Positions 1-10,659 of a DNA stretch of 64,000 nucleotides are shown here, one piece after another. Below the pieces are notes generated by a model. That model was given only the letters and a program-made list of their open reading frames with translations, was not told where the DNA came from and ran no database searches. Positions within the stretch are counted from its first letter, which is position 1, and each line of letters starts with the position of its first letter. Source of the stretch: Aeromicrobium erythreum (lineage in GTDB: Bacteria; Actinomycetota; Actinomycetes; Propionibacteriales; Nocardioidaceae); the NCBI RefSeq assembly GCF_001509405.1, contig NZ_CP011502.1, positions 2,418,001 through 2,482,000 of the forward strand, read 5' to 3'. The translations under genes were made by a program, and so were the position numbers.

Positions 1-582
1 GGTGCGCTCGGTGACGCGGTCGGGGTCGACCTTGCCGGCCTTGACGTCGCGCGCCAGCGCCGCGGCAGCGTCGGCGATCTCGGCGCGTCCGCCGTAGTTG
101 ACGCACATGGTCAGGCTGAGGGTGTCGTTGTGGCGGGTCAGCCGCTCTGCCGTCTCGAGCTCGTTGATCACGCTGCGCCACAGCCGCCGCGGACGCCCGG
201 CCCAGCGCACCCGGACGCCGAGCGCGTGCATCTCGTCGCGCCGACGGTGCACGACGTCGCGGTTGAAGCCCATGAGGAAGCGCACCTCCTCGGGCGAGCG
301 CTTCCAGTTCTCGGTGGAGAACGCGTACACGCTCACCGCCTCGATGCCGAGCTCGATGGCGCCCTTGACGACGTCGAGCAGGGCGAACTCGCCGCGCTTG
401 TGCCCCTCCGTGCGGGGCAGGCCGCGCTCCTTGGCCCAGCGGCCGTTGCCGTCCATGACGACCGCGACGTGGCGCGGCACCTGGTGCGGCTCGAGCTGGG
501 GCGGGCGCGCGCCGGACGGGTGCGGCTCGGGTGCGCGCGGCGCCGGGCGAGCGCTCGGGGGACGGCGGGGTGCGGGGGTCAT
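1..582 (-). CDS. uppS: isoprenyl (polyprenyl) diphosphate synthase, 3' end cut by the window
   Basis: Cis-prenyltransferase that makes the long polyprenyl diphosphate used as lipid carrier in cell-wall synthesis. Reading from the ATG at 582, the 194 visible codons have a Pro/Arg-rich tail of about 34 residues, then the family signature [13 protein letters not shown] with its catalytic Asp. FSTENWKRS and [10 protein letters not shown] follow, both typical cis-prenyltransferase blocks. About 50 to 60 C-terminal residues, including the usual RxSxFLPW region, lie outside the window. It starts 16 bp after the recO stop, so the two are probably co-transcribed. The identification is firm; product chain length cannot be read from this sequence. 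Confidence 0.95.
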   Translation of the reverse strand, partial: MTPAPRRPPSARPAPRAPEPHPSGARPPQLEPHQVPRHVAVVMDGNGRWAKERGLPRTEGHKRGEFALLDVVKGAIELGIEAVSVYAFSTENWKRSPEEVRFLMGFNRDVVHRRRDEMHALGVRVRWAGRPRRLWRSVINELETAERLTRHNDTLSLTMCVNYGGRAEIADAAAALARDVKAGKVDPDRVTERT

Positions 583-598
583 GGCTCCAGGGCGTTTC

Positions 599-1327
599 TC
601 AGCGGTCGACGTGCCCCATGGAGCGCAGTCCGTGCTCCAGGTGCCACGACAGGTACGCGCTGACGATACCGGCGGCCTCCCGTCGGGTGCGGTCGTCGGC
701 CTGCTCGACGACCGGCCAGTCGCCGGCGAGCAGCGCCGCGAGCAGCGTGAGGGTGACGGCCGGGGGTGCCGAGGAGCCCGGGAGCCGGCAGCCGTCGCAC
801 AGCACGCCGCCGGACGGGACGTGCAGGTTGCGGTGCGGACCCTCCAGCCCGCACCGGGCGCAGCCCGAGAAGCTGGGCGCGTAGCCGGCGACCGCCAGGG
901 CACGCAGCTGGTAGGAGTCGAGCAACGTGCTCGGCGGCTGCCGACGGGCGGACAGCGCGGCAAGGGCGCCCACGAGCAGCTGGTACTGCTGCACCGCCGG
1001 CTCGCCGTCGTGAGGGGTGAGACGCTCGGCGGTCTCGAGGATCGCGGTGCCGGCGGTGTAGGCCGGGTAGTCGAGACCGAGGTCGCGGGCGAACGCGGAG
1101 AGGGTGACCACCTGGGTGATGACGTCGAGCGTGCGCCCCTCGGCGAGCTGCAGGTCGACGTGCATGAACGGCTCGAGACGTCCGCCGAACCGCGACGACG
1201 TCTTCCGCACCCCCTTGGCGGCGGCGCGGACCAGTCCGCGCTGACGCGTGAGCAGCGTGATGATCCGGTCGGCCTCGCCCAGCTTGTGGGTACGCAGCAC
1301 CACACCTTGGTCGCGGAAGAGGCTCAC
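599..1327 (-). CDS. recO: DNA repair protein RecO
   Basis: Recombination mediator of the RecFOR pathway, which helps load RecA on SSB-coated single strands. The 242-residue protein starts [21 protein letters not shown], the normal RecO N-terminal OB-fold. A four-cysteine zinc cluster of the CxxCGxxG...CxxC kind follows ([10 protein letters not shown], then [10 protein letters not shown]). I chose GTG at 1327 because the RecO fold begins right there. The frame is open back to 1411, but those 28 residues are low-complexity and would run through the divergent DUF429 start. CAGAAT lies six bases before the GTG and could be a -10 for a leaderless mRNA. uppS follows 16 bp downstream. Confidence 0.93.
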   Translation of the reverse strand: MSLFRDQGVVLRTHKLGEADRIITLLTRQRGLVRAAAKGVRKTSSRFGGRLEPFMHVDLQLAEGRTLDVITQVVTLSAFARDLGLDYPAYTAGTAILETAERLTPHDGEPAVQQYQLLVGALAALSARRQPPSTLLDSYQLRALAVAGYAPSFSGCARCGLEGPHRNLHVPSGGVLCDGCRLPGSSAPPAVTLTLLAALLAGDWPVVEQADDRTRREAAGIVSAYLSWHLEHGLRSMGHVDR

Positions 1328-1395
1328 TCCCCCATTCTGCCGTCCGGCGCCCACGGAACCGGGCCGCCACGAGCCGACCGTGCCACGATGCAGCC

Positions 1396-2094
1396 GTGAC
1401 GTCGCCCGCACCCCTGCCCGCCGCTGCCGCCGTCATCGGCGTCGACGGCTGCCGCGCCGGATGGGTGGGCGTGCACTGGTCCGTCGACGACACGGCCGCG
1501 GTGCTCGTCGCCGGCACGATGCTCGAGCTCGTCGGGGGTCTCGTCGCCGCCCACGGGCCGGTCGACGTGGTGGGCGTCGACATCCCCCTGCACCTGCCGA
1601 CCGACGCACCACGAGCCGCCGAGCGCGAGGCGCGTCGACGGCTGCCGGGACGTGCGTCGACGGTGTTCGGGTCGCCGTCGACGGCCGCCATCGACGCGCC
1701 CGACTACGCGGAGGCGAACCGGCTCAACCGCGAGGCGACGGGGCTGGGTCTCAGCCGGCAGGCCTTCGGTCTGTTCCCGGCCATCCGCGACGCGCGCGCA
1801 TGGCTCGCCGGACGCCCGGAGGTCCGCGTCGAGGAGGTGCACCCGGAGTCGAGCTTCGCGGAGCTCGCGGGCGAGCCGCTGCTGGAGCGCAAGAAGACCG
1901 CCGACGGCGCCGCGCGACGGCGGGCGCTGCTCGTCGAGGTCGGGCTCACGCTGCCGCTCGTCGCACCCCGCGGTGCAGGTCTCGACGACCTGCTCGACGC
2001 CGGCGCAGCCGCGTGGTCGGCACGTCGCGTCGCGCAGGGCACCGCCGTCCGGCTCCCGGAGGACCCGGCCGACGGCGCCCCGATCTGGGTGTGA
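1396..2094 (+). CDS. DUF429 family protein
   Basis: A 232-residue protein of the DUF429 family, whose biochemical function is not established. The fold is thought to be RNase H-like: the N-terminal VIGVDGCRAGWVGV carries an acidic residue on a first strand, and VDVVGVDIPLHLP repeats a strand with an Asp. A later VHPESSFAEL segment is also typical of the family. It is divergent from recO with a 68-bp gap and convergent with the SGNH hydrolase, 13 bp away. The GTG start lies where the family N-terminus begins. Nothing nearby indicates a pathway. Confidence 0.8.
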   Translation: MTSPAPLPAAAAVIGVDGCRAGWVGVHWSVDDTAAVLVAGTMLELVGGLVAAHGPVDVVGVDIPLHLPTDAPRAAEREARRRLPGRASTVFGSPSTAAIDAPDYAEANRLNREATGLGLSRQAFGLFPAIRDARAWLAGRPEVRVEEVHPESSFAELAGEPLLERKKTADGAARRRALLVEVGLTLPLVAPRGAGLDDLLDAGAAAWSARRVAQGTAVRLPEDPADGAPIWV

Positions 2095-2107
2095 GCGGCC
2101 GCGGCGC

Positions 2108-3148
2108 TCAGCGCGCGGCGAAGCGTCGGTCGAAGCGGTCCACCTCGGCCCGGTCGGAGGTGTCGATGCCGAGCCGGCGCGCAGCGCGCTGGACCTGTGG
2201 GCTGTCGAGGTCGGGCGCCTGGAACTCCTGCGGCTCGATGCGTCGGTCGGCCGCGGTGTGCCGCCGGGCGCGGTCGGTGAGCACGTCGGACTCCTCCGCG
2301 GCCTGCTCCTGCGTGGCCGCAGTGATGCGCACCGACGTCGAGGCGACCCGGGCACCGACGAGCGGCGCGTAGCCGTCGCGGTGGCCGGCGACGTTCGGGT
2401 GGTAGGACTCCTCGACCGGGTTGGACAGGCCGTTGAGCCACTCGGGGTCGTCGCAGACCGCGTGTCCCGTGAAGGCCGACGTCGGGTTCGCGAACCGGAA
2501 GCCCGCAGCCGACGCACGTGCCGCCAGGAGGCTGTTGAGCCGGTCGGCGGTGGCGTTGAGACGGGTCTGCTCCTCGGGCGAGAACCAGGTGAGGGCGTTG
2601 CAGTCCTCGCCCATGAACACCCGCGGGTAGCCGACCACGACCACGTCGGCGGACGGCGCGCGCGACCCGATCTGTGCGTAGAGCGACGACAGGGCCGACG
2701 GCAGCGTGCCGCTGATGGTGGCCTGCGCCTGGTCGATCGCGGCGTCGCAGTCGCTCGCCCACGCCGGCAGGGCGCACTCGGTGAGGACGTCGGCGAACCC
2801 GGCGTCGTTGCCGCCGACGGAGAGGGTGACCTTCTGCGTCGACGTCGACAGTGCGCCGAGCTGGGCGGCGCGGACGTCGGGGATCGTGGCCCCCGAGCAG
2901 GCGCGCAGGTCGAGCGACCACCCACGGGCTGCGGCGACGAGCGCCGGGTACGACTGCGCCGAGCGTCGGCACTCGGTGCCGTCGTCGAGGTAGGAGCGGG
3001 TGCCGAGCCCCGAGGAGTAGGAGTCGCCGAGCGCGACGTACGTGACGGCCTGCGCCGTGGTGGGCGCGACGACGAGCCCGAGGGCCAGCACGGGGCCGGC
3101 GCACGCGGCGGCCAGCCTGACGAGTCGTGGACGTGGAGTGCGGTGCAT
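2108..3148 (-). CDS. secreted SGNH/GDSL-family esterase or lipase
   Basis: Predicted exported hydrolase of 346 residues. A basic N-terminus and hydrophobic segment (residues 8-34) end near TAQA, a signal-peptidase-like site. Block I GDSYSSG puts the nucleophile at Ser43, block III SVGGND gives the oxyanion Gly and Asn (112-115), and SYHPN places the catalytic His at about 250. Six cysteines in the catalytic part (60, 84, 125, 134, 183, 232) fall in pairs, as in the disulphide-bonded Streptomyces lipases. The last 75 residues are a polar tail. The natural substrate cannot be read from sequence. The upstream 110 bp hold only a possible promoter, and beyond that is the repeat array. Confidence 0.88.
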   Translation of the reverse strand: MHRTPRPRLVRLAAACAGPVLALGLVVAPTTAQAVTYVALGDSYSSGLGTRSYLDDGTECRRSAQSYPALVAAARGWSLDLRACSGATIPDVRAAQLGALSTSTQKVTLSVGGNDAGFADVLTECALPAWASDCDAAIDQAQATISGTLPSALSSLYAQIGSRAPSADVVVVGYPRVFMGEDCNALTWFSPEEQTRLNATADRLNSLLAARASAAGFRFANPTSAFTGHAVCDDPEWLNGLSNPVEESYHPNVAGHRDGYAPLVGARVASTSVRITAATQEQAAEESDVLTDRARRHTAADRRIEPQEFQAPDLDSPQVQRAARRLGIDTSDRAEVDRFDRRFAAR

Positions 3149-3260
3149 GATCCCCCCGAATCATGTGACGTGGATGACACGCTCAACCTAGGCCGGGGGT
3201 CCGACACCGTCCAGGCCTGCGGGGTGAACACTCCGTGCCCACCCCCGGCGGTGAATTCCG

Positions 3261-4072
3261 CTGGTCGAGTAGCAGGGGCGAGCTTGCGAGGCCCTTGCGT
3301 ATCGAGACCACCCGGCAACGGTCCAGCACAACCCAACCCCCAGCGACAGCCCAGAGTGGTCTCGATACACCTCCCCTCGCTGGCGCTCGGGCAGGCACTC
3401 GACCAGCGGTAAGTTCGCTGGTCGAGTAGCAGAGACGAGCTTGCGAGGTCCCTGCGTATCGAGACCACCCGGCAACAGCCCAGCGCGAGCCAGCCCCCAG
3501 CGACAGGCCAGAGTGGTCTCGATACGTCCGACCGAGCTCCTCCGTCGCCGGCCGGCCTACTCGACCAGCGAGACCCACCGCTGGTCGAGTAGCAGCGACG
3601 GCGAGCGCCAGCGAGCACGTCGACGCGTATCGAGACCACCCCGCAACGGCCCAGCGCGAGCCAGCTCCCAGCGCCCGCTTGGAATGGTCTCGATACGACC
3701 GACCGAGCTCCTCCGTCGCCGGCCGGCCTACTCGACCAGCGAGACCCACCGCTGGTCGAGTAGCAGCGACGGCGAGCGCCAGCGAGCACGTCGACGCGTA
3801 TCGAGACCACCCCGCAACGGCCCAGCGTGGCTCGACTCCCAGCGCCCGCTTGGAATGGTCTCGATACGTCTCCGCCAGCTCCTCCGTCGCGGCGTCGACT
3901 ACTCGACCAACGAACCCCCCGCTGGTCGAGTAGCAGGGACGAGCTTGCGAGGCCCCTGCGTATCGAGACCACCCGGCAACAGCCCAGCGCGAGCCAGCCC
4001 CCAGCGACAGGCCAGAGTGGTCTCGATACGCCCGACCGAGCTCCTCCGTCGCCGGTCGGCCTACTCGACCAA
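3261..4072. repeat. tandem array of five nested-palindrome repeats
   Basis: This fills most of the gene-free interval 3149-4124. Five units lie at 3261-3407, 3418-3569, 3581-3740, 3752-3910 and 3922-4072, separated by about 10 to 11 bp. Each begins with CTGGTCGAGTAG and ends with the inverse CTACTCGACCAG (the last base or two vary). Inside each is a second inverted pair, GCGTATCGAGACCAC and GTGGTCTCGATACG, around a loop of about 40 to 45 bp. Unit 1 has diverged in its right half. Units 2 and 5 are nearly identical, as are the left halves of 3 and 4, so units look like shuffled half-modules. A degenerate start of a sixth copy is at 4081. Long open frames here are by-products of the repeats. 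Confidence 0.92.
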
Positions 4073-4124
4073 CGGTGTCGCTGGTCGGGCAACGAAGGAG
4101 GTCTGTCGGGCTGCGGGGTCGAGG

Positions 4125-4439
4125 TCAGCCGGCGGCCTGCTGGAGGTCGCACTCGGCGATCAGTCGCTCCTCCACGGCGACGAGGGCATCGCGGTCGTCC
4201 TGGGTCGTCACGGGGCGGTCGGCACGGTCGACCAGCCCGAGGAGCGCGGTGTCGGAGAGGTCGGACTCCACGAACACCCGGGCGGAGCAGTCGGCGTTCT
4301 CGGCCTCGATGCTGGAGATCCGTCCGTCGCGGATCGCGTCGGCGACGTCGTCGACGCTCGGTCGTACGCCGCTGCCGCAGGCCGCCACGGCGAGCAGGGT
4401 GAAGGCCAGGAGCGCCACGGGGGCGGTGGGTCGATGCAC
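4125..4439 (-). CDS. small predicted lipoprotein, function unknown
   Basis: A 104-residue protein with a lipoprotein signal: MHRPTAPVALLAFTLLAVAAC ends in a lipobox with the lipidated Cys at position 21. The remaining 83 residues are acidic, with one more pair of cysteines (in ADCSARVF and IAECDLQ) that could form a disulphide. I do not recognise a family. GTG at 4439 is preceded by GGAGGA at a suitable distance, and TAGGAT at 4466-4471 could be its own -10. It sits 62 bp downstream of hglS on the same strand, so read-through from the lysine operon is also possible. Confidence 0.7.
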   Translation of the reverse strand: MHRPTAPVALLAFTLLAVAACGSGVRPSVDDVADAIRDGRISSIEAENADCSARVFVESDLSDTALLGLVDRADRPVTTQDDRDALVAVEERLIAECDLQQAAG

Positions 4440-4501
4440 GGGTCCTCCGATCGGTTCGCCCGCATCCTAGGGACACGCGGCCGGAGGCGGCAACGGTCGG
4501 G

Positions 4502-5803
4502 TCAGCGGGTGGGGAACCGGTAGACCTCGCCGGCACGCTCGGCCTCGTAGAGCGCGTACGGGTCGTGCAGGGTGCGGTCGAGGGCGTCCTGCATCCAGGC
4601 GGCGTCGCGCGACGAGGCGCGCTGGCGGGCGTCGGCCGTGCCGTCGCTGGTGAGGTTCGACGCGAAGATGCCCGCCGCCGACTTCGGCAGGAAGTCCTCG
4701 TACACGATCGGCTGCAGCCGACCCTGGTCGTCGCGCCGGTAGTAGGCCAGGCCCTGCGCGTGCAGCTCCTCCTCGGTGCGCGGGAAGGCGCGGAAGCCCC
4801 GACCGTCGTAGAGGTCGCGGCCGGCGGGCGTCAGCGCGACGCCCCGGCCCTCGACCTCGCCGAACCGCACCCGCAGGTGCGCGTCGACGACCGAGCCGTC
4901 GGGCTCGCGGAAGCGGCGGGGCTCGGCGAGCGCACGGAACGACGTCTGGCGCAGCAGAACGTCGACGCCCTCCCCCGGCTCGACCTGCGGCGGGCCCTGG
5001 ATGCGGTCGATCATCTCGATGCCGAGGTCGCCCATGCGCGCGTAGAGCGCGTCGATGTCGAGCACGCGGGGCGTGAGGTGGTTGATGTGCGTGGAGCCGA
5101 CGCCGCCGATGTCGGCCGCGACGCTCGAGATCGACTCGAGGTGCTCGTACCAGGCACGGTCGACCGGCTCGTCGGACAACGCGAACGACGCGGTCGCCAG
5201 CTCCAGGAACCGGTCGGCCCGCTCGAACGTCAGGTCGCCCTCGGACTCCATCTGGTCGGCCAGCTCGAGCAGCTCGGCGGGGAAGAGCGTGCGGGCGTCG
5301 AGGAACTCGCGCAGCCGCGCCTCGGTGCGCTCGTCAAAGAAGCGACGGTCGTCCACGACGAGCACCGACGTGAAGACGCGGAACGGGTTCTCCGCCAGCT
5401 CAGCGCGTGCCAGGGGCCGGAACGCTGTGCTGACCACGGGGATCGGCGGAGTCGCCTCGCGCAGGTCGTAGAACCCGACGGGGTACATGCCGCAGGCGCC
5501 GAAGATCCGCGCCACCTGCGCCAGCTCCGTCTCGGTGCCGACCCGGATGGCACCGTGCCGCTCGGCCGTGACGCGACGGATCGAGCCGAGCCGTTCGGCG
5601 TCGCCGCCGCGGCGGGCGAGCACGTCGGCGTTGACGTGCTCGCACGCCTCGACGAGCGTCGTGTACGCCGGCACCTCGGAGCCGTAGAGCTCGGAGAGGT
5701 TCGCCGCCAGGTCCGCGCGCAAGCGCGTGGGCGAGACGGACCACCTGTGGCCGCCCTCGGCTTCGACCTCCTCCGACACCCGGAGGTACCGGAAGCGGCT
5801 CAC
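4502..5803 (-). CDS. hglS: 2-oxoadipate dioxygenase/decarboxylase (HglS, DUF1338 family)
   Basis: Family members are Fe(II) enzymes of the vicinal-oxygen-chelate fold that turn 2-oxoadipate into D-2-hydroxyglutarate in bacterial lysine catabolism. The 433-residue product has the expected length. Candidate metal ligands are His83 (ERHGAIR), His239 or 242 (STHINHLTPR) and Glu316 or 318 (RFGEVEGRG). The GTG at 5803 overlaps the TGA of the upstream dehydrogenase by four bases (GTGA), so translation is probably coupled; the frame is open to 5884 but those residues lie inside the dehydrogenase. Position after lysine- and semialdehyde-dehydrogenase genes supports the role. The aminotransferase needed to make 2-oxoadipate is not in the window. 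Confidence 0.88.
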   Translation of the reverse strand: MSRFRYLRVSEEVEAEGGHRWSVSPTRLRADLAANLSELYGSEVPAYTTLVEACEHVNADVLARRGGDAERLGSIRRVTAERHGAIRVGTETELAQVARIFGACGMYPVGFYDLREATPPIPVVSTAFRPLARAELAENPFRVFTSVLVVDDRRFFDERTEARLREFLDARTLFPAELLELADQMESEGDLTFERADRFLELATASFALSDEPVDRAWYEHLESISSVAADIGGVGSTHINHLTPRVLDIDALYARMGDLGIEMIDRIQGPPQVEPGEGVDVLLRQTSFRALAEPRRFREPDGSVVDAHLRVRFGEVEGRGVALTPAGRDLYDGRGFRAFPRTEEELHAQGLAYYRRDDQGRLQPIVYEDFLPKSAAGIFASNLTSDGTADARQRASSRDAAWMQDALDRTLHDPYALYEAERAGEVYRFPTR

Positions 5804-7332
5804 ACGAACTCCACGCCCTGAGCCAGCGGCAGCTCGGTGGAGTAGTTCACCGTGTTCGTCGCGCGGCGCATGTAGGCGCGCCACGCGTCGGAGCCCGACT
5901 CGCGACCGCCGCCGGTGTCCTTCTCCCCGCCGAACGCGCCACCGATCTCGGCACCCGAGGGGCCGATGTTGACGTTGGCGATGCCGCAGTCGGAGCCGAC
6001 CGCCGACACGAACGTCTCGGCCTCGCGCACGTCGAGGGTGAAGATCGAGGACGACAGGCCCTGGGCGACGTCGTTGTGCAGGGCCAGGGCATCGACGAAC
6101 GAGGAGTAGGTGAGCACGTAGAGGATCGGCGCGAACGTCTCCTCCTTCACGACGTCGGTCTGGCCGGGCATGTCGACGATGGCGGGCTGCACGTAGTAGC
6201 CGCCGCCGGTCGCGTCGCTGGCGGCGACGTCCTGCGCGCCGCCGGTGACGAGCGTGCCGCCGTCGGCCTGGGCACGGCTGATCGCGTCGCCGAACGCCCG
6301 GAACGACGCCTCGTCGACCAGGGGCCCGACGAGCGTGGTCGGATCCAGCGGCGAGCCGATCGGCAGCGTCGCGTACGCCTTCGCCAGCCGCTCCACCAGC
6401 TCGTCCTTGATGCTCTCGTGCACGATCACGCGACGCAGCGACGTGCAGCGCTGGCCGGCCGTGCCGACGGCGGAGAACACGATGCCGCGCACGGCGAGGT
6501 CGAGGTCGGCGCTGGGCGCCACGACGGCGGCGTTGTTGCCGCCGAGCTCGAGCAGCGAGCGGCCCAGGCGGGCGGCCACGCGCGGCGCGACCTCCTTGCC
6601 CATCCGGGTGGAGCCGGTGGCCGAGACGAGCGGCACGCGCGGGTCGTCGACGAGCGCCTCGCCGACCTCACGGGCGCCGAGCACGACCTGCGACAGGTGC
6701 TCCGGCGCGCCGGCGCGGCGGGCCGCCTCGTCGGCGAGGGCCTGGCATGCGAGGGCGGTCAGCATCGTCTTCTCCGACGGCTTCCACACCACGGCGTCGC
6801 CGCAGACGAACGCGAGCGCCGCGTTCCACGACCACACCGCGACCGGGAAGTTGAAGGCGCTGATGACGCCGACGACGCCCAGCGGGTGCCACTGCTCCAT
6901 CATCCGGTGCCCAGGACGCTCGGTGGCGATCGTCAGCCCGTGCAGCTGGCGGGAGAGCCCGACCGCGAGGTCGCAGATGTCGATCATCTCCTGCACCTCA
7001 CCCAGACCCTCGCTCAGGATCTTCCCGGCCTCGATGCTCACCAGCGCGCCGAGGTCGTCCTTGTGCTCGCGGAGCAGCTCGCCCAGCTCGCGCACGAACT
7101 GGCCGCGCACCGGCGCCGGGACGCTGCGCCACTGCAGGAAGGCGTCGTGCGCGCGGCCCACCGCGTCGCCGACGTCGGCGGCCGAGTGCGACGCGAGCCG
7201 ACCGATCTCGTGGCCGTCGATCGGCGACGTCGCGGGCAGGTCGCGCTGCGCCCCCTCGGGAACGGCGTCGAAGGGATTGCCGGCGCCGAGGCGCTGCAGG
7301 ATCTCGAGGGCGCGGGTGGTGACGTCGCTCAT
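5800..7332 (-). CDS. amaB: ALDH7-type aldehyde dehydrogenase, probable 2-aminoadipate 6-semialdehyde dehydrogenase
   Basis: Probably oxidises 2-aminoadipate semialdehyde (in equilibrium with piperideine-6-carboxylate) to 2-aminoadipate with NAD. The 510 residues contain the ALDH general base in LELGGNN (Glu262) and the catalytic Cys296 in GQRCTSLRR. The C-terminal block GGEKDTGGGRESGSDAW is characteristic of the ALDH7 (antiquitin) branch rather than general ALDHs. ATG at 7332 overlaps the preceding gene's TGA as ATGA, and its own stop overlaps the hglS start, so the three genes form a tightly coupled operon. The operon partners make the lysine assignment strong; the symbol follows Pseudomonas usage. 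Confidence 0.88.
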   Translation of the reverse strand: MSDVTTRALEILQRLGAGNPFDAVPEGAQRDLPATSPIDGHEIGRLASHSAADVGDAVGRAHDAFLQWRSVPAPVRGQFVRELGELLREHKDDLGALVSIEAGKILSEGLGEVQEMIDICDLAVGLSRQLHGLTIATERPGHRMMEQWHPLGVVGVISAFNFPVAVWSWNAALAFVCGDAVVWKPSEKTMLTALACQALADEAARRAGAPEHLSQVVLGAREVGEALVDDPRVPLVSATGSTRMGKEVAPRVAARLGRSLLELGGNNAAVVAPSADLDLAVRGIVFSAVGTAGQRCTSLRRVIVHESIKDELVERLAKAYATLPIGSPLDPTTLVGPLVDEASFRAFGDAISRAQADGGTLVTGGAQDVAASDATGGGYYVQPAIVDMPGQTDVVKEETFAPILYVLTYSSFVDALALHNDVAQGLSSSIFTLDVREAETFVSAVGSDCGIANVNIGPSGAEIGGAFGGEKDTGGGRESGSDAWRAYMRRATNTVNYSTELPLAQGVEFV

Positions 7333-8420
7333 GCGGGAGAGACCTTTCCGTGGGAGGCGAACAGCTGTCCGGAGGTGGTGGCGAAGAGGTCGTCGAGGCG
7401 GATGTCCTCCTGGGCGACGAAGCCGGCGTGCGGCAGGCCGCCGTCGGCGACGAGCTCGACGACGGAGACGGCTGAGGCGGCGGTGGTCCAGCTGATGGCG
7501 CGCCAGGTGCGACCCTCGATCTCGATCGGCAGGTAGCCGCGCACGTAGTTCTCGCGGAACGGCTGGCCGGCCTTCGTGCCCTCGACGGCGGCGTGCAGGT
7601 AGACGATGTCGTCGTTCACGGGCGGCTTGGCGTCGACGAGGATCCGGCCGACCTCCTCGCGACGCTCGCGCAGGTTGAGCTCGTCGAACAGGAAGTGCAT
7701 CTGCTCGAAGTGGCCCGGGTAGCGCAGGGTCTTGTAGTCGAGCCGGCTCACGCGGCCCTCGTACGTCTGGCACATCGTGCCGAGACCACCGGAGGTCAGC
7801 GCGGCCTCCAGCTCGATGCCGCCGATGAAGACGCGCTCCTTCTCGGTCATGGCCGGCACCATCTGACGGCGGCCGGAGCGCAGCACCTCGCAGTCGTTGA
7901 GGTACTCGTTGACGACGCCCTCGGCCGACCAGTTGAACGCGTAGCCGAGCAGGCCGGTCGGGTTCTGCGGCAGGGCGCCGACCTTGAGCTCGATGTTGCG
8001 GATCTGCTCGAAGCCCTGCGCGAGCGAGGCACCGACGATGCCGATCAGCCCGGGCGCCAGGCCGCACTGCGGCACGAACGCCGACTCGGGGCGCTGGCGG
8101 CTCAGCTCCACGACGCGGTTCGTCGTCGGGACGTCCTCGGTGAGGTCGAAGTAGTGCGTGCTGGTGTCGTACGCGGCCTCGGCGACGGCGATGTTCAGGT
8201 GGTAGGGCAGGCACGACACGACGGCGTCGACGTCGGTGAGCGCCTTGCGGACGGCGGTGGCGTCGGCGACGTCGACCACGTGGGAGGCGAAGTGGAGGTC
8301 GTCGCGCGGGGCGGCGTCGTAGCCGACGACGTCGAACTGCGCGCGGACGAGCAGGTCGGCCACCAGCTCGCCGACCTTCCCGAGACCGAACACCGCCACG
8401 GTGTTGAGCGAACGGGACAC
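7329..8420 (-). CDS. saccharopine dehydrogenase-family protein, possible L-lysine 6-dehydrogenase
   Basis: First gene of the lysine operon. The 363-residue protein starts with a Rossmann motif FGLGKVGE and has the saccharopine-reductase-like block AFVPQCGLAPGLIGIVG. Both lysine 6-dehydrogenase (lysine to allysine directly) and saccharopine reductase belong to this family; the compact length is closer to lysine 6-dehydrogenase. With the ALDH7 and HglS genes it would take lysine through semialdehyde, aminoadipate and 2-oxoadipate to D-2-hydroxyglutarate. GTG at 8420 has a perfect AGGAGG five bases upstream. Which substrate it uses is inference. Confidence 0.8.
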   Translation of the reverse strand: MSRSLNTVAVFGLGKVGELVADLLVRAQFDVVGYDAAPRDDLHFASHVVDVADATAVRKALTDVDAVVSCLPYHLNIAVAEAAYDTSTHYFDLTEDVPTTNRVVELSRQRPESAFVPQCGLAPGLIGIVGASLAQGFEQIRNIELKVGALPQNPTGLLGYAFNWSAEGVVNEYLNDCEVLRSGRRQMVPAMTEKERVFIGGIELEAALTSGGLGTMCQTYEGRVSRLDYKTLRYPGHFEQMHFLFDELNLRERREEVGRILVDAKPPVNDDIVYLHAAVEGTKAGQPFRENYVRGYLPIEIEGRTWRAISWTTAASAVSVVELVADGGLPHAGFVAQEDIRLDDLFATTSGQLFASHGKVSPA

Positions 8421-8458
8421 GGGACCTCCTGGGGCCGGCGACGGATCGCGTCGCGTGA

Positions 8459-8496
8459 GTGTGGCGTCGAGGGGTGCTCGACGTCACACGATGCTA
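8459..8496 (-). promoter_or_regulatory. candidate promoter -10 and inverted-repeat operator of the lysine operon
   Basis: On the minus strand a TAGCAT hexamer (8491-8496) lies 70 bases ahead of the first gene. Just downstream, 13-bp arms (8459-8471 and 8477-8489) form an inverted repeat with one mismatch and a 5-bp centre: GTGTGGCGTCGAG against CTCGACGTCACAC. Its place at the expected transcription start suits a repressor site. No -35 consensus is clear and no regulator gene is adjacent, so the binding protein is unknown. The rest of the interval to the leuA stop at 8699 shows nothing else I can name. Confidence 0.5.
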
Positions 8497-8698
8497 GCCA
8501 GCGGGAGGCCCCGTGTCTGTACCGGCTGGACGGTCCAGTGATGACGATCCGGTGAAGTTCGTCGGACCGACCGTCCTCCCCCGCTGGGCGCGACGTTCGC
8601 GGGCCGGATCGGGTCGCGACGACACCGAAACGTCACACTCAGCGGGGAGGGAGCAGGGCCTGGCGGGGGTGCCTGGCGGGGGCGCGGAGCAGACCGGG

Positions 8699-10540
<1,842 letters not shown>

Positions 10541-10559
<19 letters not shown>

Positions 10560-10585
10560 CAGAGAAGGAGTCGGCTCGCGTACAT
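10541..10585 (-). CDS. leucine leader peptide of leuA
   Basis: A 14-codon reading frame, MYASRLLLCRVEVH, ends in TAG 75 bases before the leuA ATG. Three consecutive leucine codons (CTC CTT CTC) are the hallmark of a leucine attenuator. It appears leaderless: the -10 hexamer TAGGCT (10593-10598) is seven bases before the ATG and there is no Shine-Dalgarno sequence. Leader peptides ahead of leuA are known in actinobacteria. Stalling on the Leu codons would disrupt the stem at 10522-10559. Confidence 0.75.
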
Positions 10586-10659
10586 CGCGGCCAGCCTACC
10601 CCACCGTCCGCGGGGACCACCACGCTGCAGCGGTGGGCGGGCTCGGACAGACTGGGGTC

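Noticed and set aside
1328-1411. Extending recO to a start at 1411
   Set aside because: The extra residues have no RecO similarity and would overlap the DUF429 start and promoter space.
3261-4072. Possible CRISPR array
   Set aside because: Repeat units are 150 bp or more with 10-11 bp gaps and internal symmetry, and no cas genes are present.
3183-4523. Open frames on both strands through 3183-4523 with repeated protein segments
   Set aside because: The translated repeats simply follow the DNA palindromes, which occur on both strands, and there are no ribosome sites or recognisable domains.
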